Source: Intrasporangium flavum
Lineage (GTDB): Bacteria; Actinomycetota; Actinomycetes; Actinomycetales; Dermatophilaceae
Direction of reading: 5' to 3'
Assembly (NCBI RefSeq): GCF_001956915.1
Contig: NZ_MLJO01000022.1
Coordinates: 1 to 64,000, forward strand
DNA length: 64,000 nt
The position numbers were made by a program, and so were the translations under genes. The number at the start of each line of letters is the position of its first letter. Position 1 is the stretch's first letter. A model generated the notes under the pieces. That model ran no database searches, was not told the origin of the DNA, and saw nothing but the letters and a program-made list of their open reading frames with translations. This document shows, one piece after another, positions 7,683-18,401 of this stretch.

Positions 7683-8951
7683 ATGACCACCACCGTGAAC
7701 CGACCCACGACGACGCCCACCGGCGCGTCCGCGGACGACGCCGCGATCCGGCCCAGGAAGCCGGTCCTCGCTGCCGCCGGTGGCCCGGCGAAGCGCCCCA
7801 GCGCCGCCGCACACCTGTCCGACGCCGACGTCGAGCGCCTCGGCCAGGAGCTCGACGCGCTCCGCGACCGCATCATCGCCTCCCGCGGCGCCAAGGACGC
7901 GGCCTACATCCGCCGCGTCATCCGCGTGCAGCGCACCCTCGAGGTCGCCGGCCGCGCCACCCTGCTCTTCTCGAAGAAGAAGTCCGCGTTCGTCGCGGGC
8001 ACCGCGATGCTCTCGGTGGCCAAGATCCTCGAGAACATGGAGATCGGCCACAACGTCCTGCACGGCCAGTGGGACTGGATGCGCGACCCCGACATCCACT
8101 CGACGACGTGGGAGTGGGACTTCGTCACGCCGGCCGCCGCCTGGAAGCACACCCACAACGACCTGCACCACACGTGGACCAACGTGCTGGGCAAGGACAA
8201 GGACGTCGGCTACTCCGTGCTGCGCATGGACGAGGATCAGCCCTGGCGCCCGGTCAACGTCTTCAACCCGGCGATCAACCTGGTGCTGGCCCCCTTCTTC
8301 GAGTGGGGCATCGCCATCTACGACCTCGAGCTCGAGGCGGTCAAGGAGGGCGAGAAGTCCAAGGAGGCTCTCAAGCAGGACCTCAAGGCGGTCGGGCGCA
8401 AGGTGGCCCGCCAGTTCACCAAGGACTACGTGGCCACGCCGGCCGCCGCCGCGCCGTTCGGCTCGAGCAAGCAGGCCCTCATCGGCACCTTCACCGCCAA
8501 CGCGATCCGCAACGTGTGGGCCCACTCGGTCATCTTCTGCGGCCACTTCCCCGACGGCGTCGACACCTTCTCCGAGGAGGAGATCGAGGGCGAGACCCGC
8601 GGCGACTGGTACATCCGCCAGATGCTCGGCTCGGCCAACATCTCGGGTTCCAAGCTCATGCACCTCATGACCGGCAACCTGTCCCACCAGATCGAGCACC
8701 ACTGCTTCCCCGACCTGCCGAGCAACCGCTACGCCGAGGTCGCCGTCGAGCTGCGCGAGATCTGCGAGCGCTACGGCCTGCCGTACACGACCGGCCCGCT
8801 GCCGAAGCAGGTGTACCAGGCCTGGGCCAAGGTCTTCCGCCTCGCGCTGCCCAACCGGCCGCGCCGCCTGCCCAAGCAGTCGACCAAGGCCGTCAACGCG
8901 CCGGTGCCCCCGCGCCGCGTGACCCTGCCGATCGCGGCCCATGTCGGCTGA
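7683..8951 (+). CDS. Membrane fatty acid (acyl-CoA) desaturase, DesA3-like
   Basis: Integral-membrane di-iron desaturase of 422 residues that would insert a cis double bond into a fatty acyl chain using O2 and electrons from the upstream reductase. Three histidine boxes are present: GHNVLHGQWDW near residue 122, HTHNDLHHTW near 156, and HQIEHH near 335. The first 45 residues are low-complexity and probably a cytoplasmic tail. It is preceded by a GAAGGGATC ribosome-binding region. Its last 11 nt overlap the start of the HAD hydrolase gene, so the three genes form an operon. Confidence 0.93.
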   Translation: MTTTVNRPTTTPTGASADDAAIRPRKPVLAAAGGPAKRPSAAAHLSDADVERLGQELDALRDRIIASRGAKDAAYIRRVIRVQRTLEVAGRATLLFSKKKSAFVAGTAMLSVAKILENMEIGHNVLHGQWDWMRDPDIHSTTWEWDFVTPAAAWKHTHNDLHHTWTNVLGKDKDVGYSVLRMDEDQPWRPVNVFNPAINLVLAPFFEWGIAIYDLELEAVKEGEKSKEALKQDLKAVGRKVARQFTKDYVATPAAAAPFGSSKQALIGTFTANAIRNVWAHSVIFCGHFPDGVDTFSEEEIEGETRGDWYIRQMLGSANISGSKLMHLMTGNLSHQIEHHCFPDLPSNRYAEVAVELREICERYGLPYTTGPLPKQVYQAWAKVFRLALPNRPRRLPKQSTKAVNAPVPPRRVTLPIAAHVG

Positions 8952-9663
8952 CGCGTCGACCGCCGGCTCGTTGCCCCTCGGGGGCGGCGGGCCGGTCGCG
9001 GCGTTCTTCGACCTCGACCGCACCCTGATCCGCGGGTCGGCCAACTACCCGCTCGCGATCGCCGCCTTCCGCGGTGGCCACGTGCCGTGGCGCGACCTCG
9101 TCAAGGACACCGTCAACGCGATCTCCTTCCACCGCAAGGGATCCACCGACGCCGGGTCGGAGGCGCTGCGCGAGCGGATCCTGCGCGCGGTCGCCGGCAT
9201 CCGGCAGTCCGACATCATCCACCTCACCGACGCCATCGTGCCGGGCATCGTGCGCAAGGCCATCCCGGCGTCGATGACGCTGCTGTCCGACTGCAAGGCG
9301 CTCGGGCAGGACCGCATCGTCGTGTCGGCCTCCCCCATCGAGCTGGTCAGCCGCATCGCGGCGGCCCTCGGCCTCGAGGGCGCCGTCGCCACGCGCAGCG
9401 AGCTCGACGGCGAGGGCCGGTACACCGGCCACCTTTCCGGCGAGTTCTGCTACGGCGCAGGCAAGGTCGTCGAGATCGAGAAGCTGGCCGCCGAGCGCGG
9501 CTACGACCTGTCGCGGTGCGCGGCCTACAGCGACTCCGTCAGTGACCTGCCGATGATGGAGCGGGTCGGCGAGGCGGTCGCGGTCAACCCCGACCGTGAG
9601 CTGCGCGAGATCGCGCACGAGCGCGGCTGGCGCGTCGTCGAGGTCGGCCGCAAGCGCCACTGA
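8941..9663 (+). CDS. HAD-IB family hydrolase (phosphoserine phosphatase-like)
   Basis: Haloacid-dehalogenase phosphatase of 240 residues. Motif I is FFDLDRTLI (nucleophile Asp about residue 22), motif II is VSASP, and the Lys/Asp region reads YGAGKVVEIEKL with YSDSVSDLPMMERVGEAVAVNPD. This is the SerB/HAD-IB class, whose actinobacterial members include lysolipid and phosphoserine phosphatases. The gene overlaps the desaturase by 11 nt, so a role in lipid metabolism is possible, but the substrate is unknown. Confidence 0.85.
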   Translation: MSADASTAGSLPLGGGGPVAAFFDLDRTLIRGSANYPLAIAAFRGGHVPWRDLVKDTVNAISFHRKGSTDAGSEALRERILRAVAGIRQSDIIHLTDAIVPGIVRKAIPASMTLLSDCKALGQDRIVVSASPIELVSRIAAALGLEGAVATRSELDGEGRYTGHLSGEFCYGAGKVVEIEKLAAERGYDLSRCAAYSDSVSDLPMMERVGEAVAVNPDRELREIAHERGWRVVEVGRKRH

Positions 9664-9684
9664 CCCCTCGGGTGCGGCCCGCCG

Positions 9685-11544
9685 TCAGGACGTCCGGCTC
9701 GACTGCGTGTAGCCGACCGCCATGCACCACGTCGAGCGGCAGTCCAGGGCCAGGGTCTCGATCCCGGGACCGGACGGCGCCTTCGCCCACGAGGCGCCGG
9801 ACCACAGCCAGGCCGACCCGTCGGAGCCGGTGCCGATGCAGCGGGTGCTGCTCGTGCAGCTGATCCGCCCGACCACCGACGGAAGCGTGCGACGCACCGT
9901 CCACGACGAGCCGTTCCACGTCGAGTAGAGGCCACCCTCCGACTCGGCGAGGCAGAACGTCCTCGAGGTGCAGCTGAGGTCGCTCGGGAACGTGACGCCG
10001 GTGCTGCGCGCGGCCGACCAGGCGGTCCCGTTCCACGTGCGCATGACGCCGTTGGCGTCCATCGCCATGCAGAAGCCGGAGCCGGCGCAGTCCGCCGCAG
10101 TGACGTCGGTGCTGAACAGCCGCGCCTCGGCCCCCCAGGTGCGGCCGTTCCAACGCCGGGCGTCGCCGAGGCCGAACACGAAGCACGTCGTCGTCGAACC
10201 GCAGGTCAGGTGCGGCCACCAGTTGACGAGGTCGAAGGTGACAGCCGGCCCCCAGGAGCCGGTCCAGAGGCGGTAGGTGCCCTGCTGCGAGTCGAGGACC
10301 ATGCACCACGTGGTGGACAGGCACTCCACCTCCGACGGCTGAGTGCCGAGCCGCGTCATGCCGGTCCACGCGGCGCCGTTCCACCGCACGGCGTTGCCGA
10401 GCCGATCGGTGGCGAGGCAGAACGTGGCACTGGGGCACGAGACGTCGTTGACCCACTGGGACGTCGGGTCGAAGCTGCGGGCCGCGGTCCACGTGGAGCC
10501 CCCGCGCCACCAGCGCCCCCGGTCGTCGACGACGACGCACGTGGTGGAGGTGGCGCAGTCCATGGAGTAGGACGCCCCGTAGATCGGGTAGAGGTCGCGC
10601 GTCGTCCAGGACCTGCCGTCCCAGCGCCCCGACCGTTCGTCGCCGACGGCGGTGCACGAGGTGGAGGACGTGCACGAGACGTTCTCGACGTCGAGGAGCA
10701 GGTTGTCCTGCGTCTCCGAGGAGCCGGCCCACGCCGAGCCGTTCCAGCGCCACGTGCGGTAGGCGCTCCCGCTCGTGATGAGGCAGAACGAGGCCGACGC
10801 GCATGAGATGTCGGTCGTCGTGCTCCACCACGCCTTGCCGAGGTAGGACGCGACCCAGCCCGAGCCGGAGGTGCGCAGCGCGATGGCACCGCCCTTGGAC
10901 TCGAGCCCGATCGCGTGGCACACGGTCGCCGACGGGCAGGCTATCGCGTCGACGCGCGCGGCCCAGGGCGTGGTGACGGGCGCCGAGAGCGTCGAGCCGT
11001 TCCACATCGTCGTGCTGCGGCCCGAGTACGGCTCGCCGCGCATGATCCCGCACCGGGTGGCGCTGTAGCAGTCGACGGCCTTGAAGGGCGCGTACGGCGA
11101 GCTCACGACCGTCCAGGTGCCTGACCGGTAGACGCCGTAGCCGTGGGCGGAGACGGCGAGGCAGAAGGACGTCGTGGGGCACGACACCGCGCGGACGTCG
11201 GGGTTGCGGTCGGCAACGCGCGGGAAGACGACCTTGGGCGCGCTCCACGTCGTCCCGTTGAACGTCATGACCCTGCCCGAGAGGTCGACGGCCATGCACC
11301 ACGTCGACGTCGGGCACGACACGTCGCTCGGCTGGCCGCGGTCCGGGATCGCGGCGACCGGCGGGCCCCACACCGGAGCCGCGGCCACCGCCGAGGGTGC
11401 GGCGGTGGGCTGGGCAGCGGCCGCGACCGCTGCGGGAGCCCGTCGGCCTTCGGGCGCGGCCGCGGCCTGCCCCGGCACGGTCACGGCGGCGAGCAGCGCC
11501 ACGACCGCGGCCAGCACCTGTCCCACGACACGACGACCACGCAT
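9685..11544 (-). CDS. Secreted 14-repeat Cys-pair protein, copy A
   Basis: Exported protein of 619 residues with no function I recognise. An N-terminal signal peptide (RGRRVVGQVLAAVVALLAAVTVPGQAAAA) is followed by a 30-residue Ala/Pro linker. The rest is 14 degenerate units of about 38-42 residues. Thirteen carry a C-x5-C pair (SCPTSTWC, SCPTTSFC, DCYSATRC, ACPSATVC and so on); the last is C-x4-C. Most units end in a W-N-G-x-x-W turn. The periodicity suggests beta-propeller blades closed by disulfides, possibly two seven-bladed propellers. The ATG at 11544 matches the start of the paralogue upstream and lies 6 nt after AGGGG. It is the downstream member of a tandem duplication with the gene at 11661-13463. 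Confidence 0.85.
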   Translation of the reverse strand: MRGRRVVGQVLAAVVALLAAVTVPGQAAAAPEGRRAPAAVAAAAQPTAAPSAVAAAPVWGPPVAAIPDRGQPSDVSCPTSTWCMAVDLSGRVMTFNGTTWSAPKVVFPRVADRNPDVRAVSCPTTSFCLAVSAHGYGVYRSGTWTVVSSPYAPFKAVDCYSATRCGIMRGEPYSGRSTTMWNGSTLSAPVTTPWAARVDAIACPSATVCHAIGLESKGGAIALRTSGSGWVASYLGKAWWSTTTDISCASASFCLITSGSAYRTWRWNGSAWAGSSETQDNLLLDVENVSCTSSTSCTAVGDERSGRWDGRSWTTRDLYPIYGASYSMDCATSTTCVVVDDRGRWWRGGSTWTAARSFDPTSQWVNDVSCPSATFCLATDRLGNAVRWNGAAWTGMTRLGTQPSEVECLSTTWCMVLDSQQGTYRLWTGSWGPAVTFDLVNWWPHLTCGSTTTCFVFGLGDARRWNGRTWGAEARLFSTDVTAADCAGSGFCMAMDANGVMRTWNGTAWSAARSTGVTFPSDLSCTSRTFCLAESEGGLYSTWNGSSWTVRRTLPSVVGRISCTSSTRCIGTGSDGSAWLWSGASWAKAPSGPGIETLALDCRSTWCMAVGYTQSSRTS

Positions 11545-11660
11545 CACGAACCCCTGTCTCGTCTCCGCGCCAGCCGCGGCGCGCCGATGCTAGGGCCCGG
11601 CCGCGGCCCGGGCAAGGCCACGAGCGCCGGTTGCACGTTCCTGCAACGGGAACGGCGGGG

Positions 11661-13463
11661 TCAGGGCGTCCAGCTCGAGCTCTCGTAGCCCACCGCCATG
11701 CACCGACCGGGCAGACAGACGAGCTGGAGCGCCTGGAAGGGCAGCGTCGTCGGGGCGAGCGACCACGACGACCCGTTCCACGTGCGCACGTTGCCCTGGT
11801 AGGAGGTGCCGACGCACCGCGTGGGGGCCGAGCAGGACAGGGTGTCGAAGTACTCCGGCACCGTCCGTCGCACCGCCCACGACGAGCCGTCGAACGTGGA
11901 GTACAGGTCAGAGTCGGACTCGACCATGCAGAAGGAGCCGGTCGGGCAGGTGAGGCGCGACGGGTTGGTGACGCCCGAGCTCCGCAGCGACGACCAGGCG
12001 GTCCCGTTCCACGTGCGGAACCGGCCGGTCCAGGTCATGGCGATGCAGAAGCGCGGCCCGGCGCAAGCGGCCTGGCTCACGGCATCGGTGAAGAGCCTGG
12101 CCGGCGCCGACCAGGAGCGGCCGTTCCAGCGCCGCACGTCCAGGCCCTGGAAGACGAAGCACGCCGTGGTCGACGCGCAGGTCACGTCGGTCCAGGGGTT
12201 GACGGTGTCGAACGTGACGGGTGCCTGCCACGAGCCGGTCCACAACCGTGACGTACCCTGCTGCTGGTCGACGGTCATGCACCACGTCGCCGCCACGCAC
12301 GAGACGGACGAGGGGAAGGTGCCGAGGCGCGACATCCCGCCCCAGGCGGCGCCGTTCCACCGGACGGCGTTGCCGAGGTAGTCGGTTGCCATGCAGAACG
12401 TCGTGGTCGGGCAGGACAGGTCGGCGACCCACTGGGAGGTCGGGTCGAAGGTGGCGGCGGCGGTCCACGTCGACCCGCCGCCGCGCCAGAACCGCCCACG
12501 GTTGTCGACGACGACGCACGTCGAGGCCGTCGCGCAGTCGACGGCGTAGCTGGCGCCGTAGATCGGGAAGAGGTTGCGGAGGGCCCACCTCGAGCCGTTC
12601 CAGCGGCCCACGCGACCGTCCCCGACGGCGGTGCACGACGTCGAGGACGTGCACGACACCGAGAAGGCCTCAAGGTAGCTGCCGTCGAAGGTGTCACCGG
12701 CGCCTCGCCACGAGGCGCCGTTCCAGCGCCACGTGCGATGGCTGTGCCCGCTCGTGGCCAGGCAGAACGACGCGGACGGGCACGAGAGGTCGAAGCCCGG
12801 TGAGACCGGGGCGAGCCCGAGGTAGGACGCGACCCAGCCGGACCCGGAGGTGCGCAGCGCGATGGCGCCGCCCTTCGGCTCGAGCCCGATCGCATGGCAC
12901 ACCGTGGCCGACGGGCAGGCGATCGCGTCGACGCGCGAGGCCCATGGCGCGAGGACCGGCGTCGCGAGCGTCGAGCCGTTCCACGTCGTCAGTCCGCGGC
13001 CCTCGTTGGTGTTGCCCCGGACGAGTCCGCACCGGGTGGCGCTGTAGCAGTCGACGGCCCGGAACGGCGCCTGCCACGACCTCGTGACGGTCCAGCTCCC
13101 CGACCGGTACACCCCGTAGCCGCTGTCGGAGACGGCGAGGCAGAACGTGGTGGTCGGGCACGAGACGGCGGTGATGGCCTGGTTGACGCCGTCGAGCCGG
13201 GGGAAGACGAGCTTCGGCGCGCTCCACGACGACCCGTTGAAGGTCGCGACCCGACCGGACAGGTCGACGGCCATGCACCACGTCGACGTCGGGCACGAGA
13301 CGTCGCTCGGCTGGCCCCGGTCCGGGACGGCCACGACGGGCGCACTCCACACCGGCGCCGGGTCGGACGCCACGGGCAGCGCCGAGGCTGCCGGGGCGAC
13401 CCCCGTCACCAGCACGGTTGAGAGCAGCGCGAGCATCAGCCCCACGACACGACGACCCCGCAT
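11661..13463 (-). CDS. Secreted 14-repeat Cys-pair protein, copy B
   Basis: Paralogue of the preceding gene, 600 residues, in the same orientation and about 1.98 kb away. It has the same signal-peptide start (MRGRRVVG), a shorter linker, and the same 14 Cys-pair units in the same order, so most units can be aligned one-to-one with copy A. The last unit here reads VCLPGRC. The first two units and units 4-7 are nearly identical in DNA to copy A, whereas the C-terminal units differ more, which suggests duplication followed by uneven divergence or gene conversion. Function is unknown; surface binding is a guess from the propeller-like repeat pattern. Confidence 0.85.
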   Translation of the reverse strand: MRGRRVVGLMLALLSTVLVTGVAPAASALPVASDPAPVWSAPVVAVPDRGQPSDVSCPTSTWCMAVDLSGRVATFNGSSWSAPKLVFPRLDGVNQAITAVSCPTTTFCLAVSDSGYGVYRSGSWTVTRSWQAPFRAVDCYSATRCGLVRGNTNEGRGLTTWNGSTLATPVLAPWASRVDAIACPSATVCHAIGLEPKGGAIALRTSGSGWVASYLGLAPVSPGFDLSCPSASFCLATSGHSHRTWRWNGASWRGAGDTFDGSYLEAFSVSCTSSTSCTAVGDGRVGRWNGSRWALRNLFPIYGASYAVDCATASTCVVVDNRGRFWRGGGSTWTAAATFDPTSQWVADLSCPTTTFCMATDYLGNAVRWNGAAWGGMSRLGTFPSSVSCVAATWCMTVDQQQGTSRLWTGSWQAPVTFDTVNPWTDVTCASTTACFVFQGLDVRRWNGRSWSAPARLFTDAVSQAACAGPRFCIAMTWTGRFRTWNGTAWSSLRSSGVTNPSRLTCPTGSFCMVESDSDLYSTFDGSSWAVRRTVPEYFDTLSCSAPTRCVGTSYQGNVRTWNGSSWSLAPTTLPFQALQLVCLPGRCMAVGYESSSWTP

Positions 13464-13586
13464 GCGACAACCCCTGTCTCGTCAGCCGCCTCAGACGCGG
13501 CGGCCCGATGCTAGGGCCGAGACGACACGCTCACAAGGGTTTCGGGCGATGCCGGGCGGACACACCCACACGTGCGCGCGAGCCGG

Positions 13587-14510
13587 TCAGGCCTGGCCGG
13601 TCAGCGCGCGGTGGCGCTCTTCGAGGCTGGACAGGACGTCCTCGACGCGTCCGATGGCGTCCTCGACGTCGGCACGGCAGCGCTTGACCTCGCTGCGCAC
13701 CGCGAGGTCGGTGAAGATGTTGTCGAAGAGGATGTCGACGCCGCGGGTCAGCCCGTCGAACCGGGCCAGCTTCACGCCGGGCAGGTGGAGGTCGTCCAGC
13801 TCGCTGGTGAACCGCTCGAGCGCCTCGCTCGCGAGCTGCAGCTTGGCGCGCGCCTTGTCGAGGCGGTCGTGCTTGATGGCAGAGCTGAGCATGCCGCCAC
13901 CGCCGAAGGTGTCCCAGCCCGACCACGCGTCGGCCGACTGGACGACGCCGTACGCGCCGACGAGCGCGGCATGCGCGGCCTTGCCGGCCGCGTGGGCCTC
14001 CTCGACCTCGCGCACCTCACGGCGCGCCGCGAGCTCGCGGACGGCCGCCCCGGCGGCGCCGGGGTGGGACGCGTCGAGGCCGTCGGCGCCGCGGGCGACG
14101 ACCTCGAGCGCGAGCTCGAGGCGCGTCTCGGCGTCGGCCAGTGCCGCCGAGCGGCCGCGGAGCCGGGCCAGCTCCTCGCGCTGCCGCTCGACGTCGGCGG
14201 CGCACTCCTCGAGAGCGGCCGAGGCGGCGTCGGCCTCGTCGCTCTCCCGGGCGAGGTCCTCCTCGCGGCGTCCGCGGAGCGAGGACCACAGACGCGTCGG
14301 CGTCACCTGCCCCAGCCGCTCGACGTCGCGCCGCTCCCGGGCGAAGGCCTCCCTCAGCTGGCGCAGCCGGGCCGTGTCGTCCTCGAGGTCGCGGGAGGCG
14401 ATGACGAGCCGGGCGTCGACCTGCGCTCGCTCGAGCACGTCGGCGCGGGCCTGCGCGAGGATCCGCAGCGGGGTGGGGAGGTCGTCGGGCACGGAGCCGG
14501 TCGTCGTCAC
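13587..14510 (-). CDS. Cytoplasmic coiled-coil protein of unknown function
   Basis: Protein of 307 residues that I do not recognise. It has no signal peptide or membrane span. Long heptad-like stretches rich in Ala, Glu, Arg and Leu occupy residues 15-65 and 80-165 and again 215-300. They are interrupted by a Gly-rich motif near residues 205-225 (WDTFGGGGMLSSAIKHDRLDKA) that may be a turn or hinge. The GTG at 14510 lacks a clear ribosome-binding site. The gene is 46 bp downstream of guaB1 on the same strand and could be cotranscribed with it. Confidence 0.75.
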   Translation of the reverse strand: MTTTGSVPDDLPTPLRILAQARADVLERAQVDARLVIASRDLEDDTARLRQLREAFARERRDVERLGQVTPTRLWSSLRGRREEDLARESDEADAASAALEECAADVERQREELARLRGRSAALADAETRLELALEVVARGADGLDASHPGAAGAAVRELAARREVREVEEAHAAGKAAHAALVGAYGVVQSADAWSGWDTFGGGGMLSSAIKHDRLDKARAKLQLASEALERFTSELDDLHLPGVKLARFDGLTRGVDILFDNIFTDLAVRSEVKRCRADVEDAIGRVEDVLSSLEERHRALTGQA

Positions 14511-14556
14511 GGCGGTGAGAGGGCCGGCACGAGCGTTCCGTTCCCGCCCGGGCCGG

Positions 14557-16125
<1,569 letters not shown>

Positions 16126-16183
16126 CTAGCGTGGACAAGGGCGTCGACGCCGCCGCGACCGTCTCCAGAGAAGGGGAATCGTC

Positions 16184-18370
16184 ATGAACGACAGCACAAC
16201 CGGACAGGTCGGGCGCCTCGCTCGCCTACCCTCCTCCCGCGTCACCAAGTGGCTCGTCGTCGCCTTCTGGCTCGTCGTCGTCGGGCTGCTCGCGGGTCCG
16301 GCGGGCAAGCTGCAGGGCGTCCTCAACAACGAGGCGGCCTCGTGGCTGCCCGAGGACGCCCAGTCGACCCGGGTCGTCAACGAGCTGTCGGCCTTCCAGA
16401 GCCCGAACGAGTTCCCCGCCGTCGTCGTGTACGAGCGGCCCGGCGGCGTGACGCCCGCCGACGCCGCCGCCGTGGCCCGCCAGGTGCAGCAGTTCAACGC
16501 CCTCGACGCGGTGAAGAAGGACGCGGTCGGCCCGATCCCGTCGAAGGACGGCAAGGCGCTGCAGGTCATCGTCCCCGTCGACGCGGGGCCGGACGGCTGG
16601 AACGCCCTCGGCACGACGGTCGACCAGATGCGCACCGTCGCGGCGGCGGACACCCCCGCGGGCCTGTCGATGCACGTGACCGGGCCGGTGGGCTACGCGG
16701 CCGACTCCTCGGAGGCCTTCTCCGGTCTCGACGGCAAGCTGCTCTACAGCGCGATGGCCGTCGTCATCATCATCCTGCTCGTCACCTACCGCAGCCCGGT
16801 GCTGTGGCTCGTGCCCGTCCTGTCCGCCGGCACCGCCCTCTTCGTGGCGCAGGGCGTCATCTACTTCCTCGCCGACAGCGGCACCCTCACGGTCAACGCG
16901 CAGAGCTCGGGCATCCTCACCGTCATCGTCTTCGGCGCCGGCACCGACTACGCGCTGCTGCTCGTGGCGCGCTACCGCGAGGAGCTGCGGAGGCACGAGG
17001 ACCGCCACGAGGCGATGGCGGCCGCGCTGCACCGCGCCGGGCCGGCCATCATCGCCTCCGGTGCCACGGTCATCGCCGGCATGCTGTGCCTGCTGTTCGC
17101 CTCGATGAGCTCGACCAAGGGTCTGGGGCCGGTCGCCGCCATCGGCGTCGGGGTGGCGCTGCTCGTCATGCTGACGCTGCTGCCGGCCCTGCTCGTCGTC
17201 CTCGGCCGGTGGGTGTTCTGGCCCGTGCGCCCGACCTTCGGCTCGGTCGACCACACCCGCGACGGCGTCTGGGCCCGGATCGGCGCCCGGATCGCGAGGG
17301 CGCCGCGTCGGACGTGGGTCGTCACGACCCTGCTGCTCGTCATCGCCTCGCTCGGCGTGCTGCAGCTCAACGCGGTCGGCCTGTCGAACAAGGACTCGTA
17401 CTACACGACGCCGCAGTCGGTCGTGGGCGAGGAGATCCTCGCCCGGCACTTCCCGGCGGGGGCCGGCTCGCCGGTGCTCGTGCTCGCTAACGCCCCCGAG
17501 GCGGCGTCGGTCAAGGCAGCCGTAGCGGCGGTCGACGGCGTCGGCAGTGTCGGTGACCCGGTGGTTCGCGGTGACCGCGCGCTCATCCAGGCCACGCTCG
17601 ACGCCGCACCCGACTCCGACGCGGCCGGTGAGGCCGTGCAGCGGGTCCGCGACGCCATCGCCACGGTGCCGGGCGCCGACGCCGTCGCCGGCGGCGACAC
17701 CGCGACACGCGTCGACACGCTGTCGGCCTCCTCCGACGACAACCTGCGGATCATCCCGGTGGTCCTCGGCGTCGTGCTGCTCATCCTCGTGCTGCTGCTG
17801 CGCGCCCTCACCGCGCCGCTCGTGCTCATCGGCACGGTGGTGCTGTCCTTCGGCGCCGCGATGGGCCTGTCGGCGCTCTTCTTCCGGCACGTCTTCGGCT
17901 TCGCCGGCGCGGACGCGTCGTTCCCGCTGTTCGTCTTCGTCTTCCTCGTCGCTCTCGGGATCGACTACAACATCTTCCTCATGACCCGCGTCCACGAGGA
18001 GTCGAGCCGCGTGGGGATGCGGCGCGGCGCCCTCGTCGGCCTGGCGGCCACCGGCGGCGTCATCACGTCGGCGGGGCTCGTGCTGGCCGGGACGTTCGCG
18101 GTGCTCGCGACGATGCCGATCGTCGCCTTCGCGGAGATCGGGTTCGCCGTGGCGCTCGGGGTGCTGCTCGACACCCTCATCGTGCGGTCGGTGCTCGTCA
18201 CGGCCCTCAACCTCGACATCGGCGCCCGGATGTGGTGGCCGAGCCGACTGTCCCGCGACGACGCCCGGCTCGCGGCCGAGGCGGACGCCGCCGAGGCCAC
18301 GGCGTCCGCCGACGCGGGCGGGACCGGCGACTCCGGGGAGCCCGTTTCTGCCGCGGGCGTAGGCCGTTGA
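16184..18370 (+). CDS. MMPL/RND-family membrane transporter
   Basis: Protein of 728 residues with the two-fold RND layout: one span near residue 25-42, a first extracytoplasmic domain (45-185), a block of about five spans, then a span near 375, a second external domain (395-510) and five more spans. The proton-relay type motifs GTDYALLLVARYREEL and GIDYNIFLMTRVHEE end the matching spans of each half. The C-terminal 40 residues are Ala/Glu-rich and cytoplasmic. Such proteins export lipids or drugs in actinobacteria; the cargo is unknown. GAAGGGGAATCGTC provides a good ribosome-binding site. Confidence 0.92.
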   Translation: MNDSTTGQVGRLARLPSSRVTKWLVVAFWLVVVGLLAGPAGKLQGVLNNEAASWLPEDAQSTRVVNELSAFQSPNEFPAVVVYERPGGVTPADAAAVARQVQQFNALDAVKKDAVGPIPSKDGKALQVIVPVDAGPDGWNALGTTVDQMRTVAAADTPAGLSMHVTGPVGYAADSSEAFSGLDGKLLYSAMAVVIIILLVTYRSPVLWLVPVLSAGTALFVAQGVIYFLADSGTLTVNAQSSGILTVIVFGAGTDYALLLVARYREELRRHEDRHEAMAAALHRAGPAIIASGATVIAGMLCLLFASMSSTKGLGPVAAIGVGVALLVMLTLLPALLVVLGRWVFWPVRPTFGSVDHTRDGVWARIGARIARAPRRTWVVTTLLLVIASLGVLQLNAVGLSNKDSYYTTPQSVVGEEILARHFPAGAGSPVLVLANAPEAASVKAAVAAVDGVGSVGDPVVRGDRALIQATLDAAPDSDAAGEAVQRVRDAIATVPGADAVAGGDTATRVDTLSASSDDNLRIIPVVLGVVLLILVLLLRALTAPLVLIGTVVLSFGAAMGLSALFFRHVFGFAGADASFPLFVFVFLVALGIDYNIFLMTRVHEESSRVGMRRGALVGLAATGGVITSAGLVLAGTFAVLATMPIVAFAEIGFAVALGVLLDTLIVRSVLVTALNLDIGARMWWPSRLSRDDARLAAEADAAEATASADAGGTGDSGEPVSAAGVGR

Positions 18371-18387
18371 CCTTCAGCTGCAATCGA

Positions 18388-18401
18388 GTAATCCTGATTA
18401 C
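18388..18401 (+). promoter_or_regulatory. Palindrome touching the start codon of the next gene
   Basis: GTAATC-CT-GATTAC is a perfect 6-bp inverted repeat ending one base before the ATG at 18402, and ATGATTAC repeats one arm inside the gene. It is an AT-rich island in a GC-rich region. It could be an operator or part of a promoter for a leaderless transcript; no Shine-Dalgarno sequence is visible. Confidence 0.5.
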
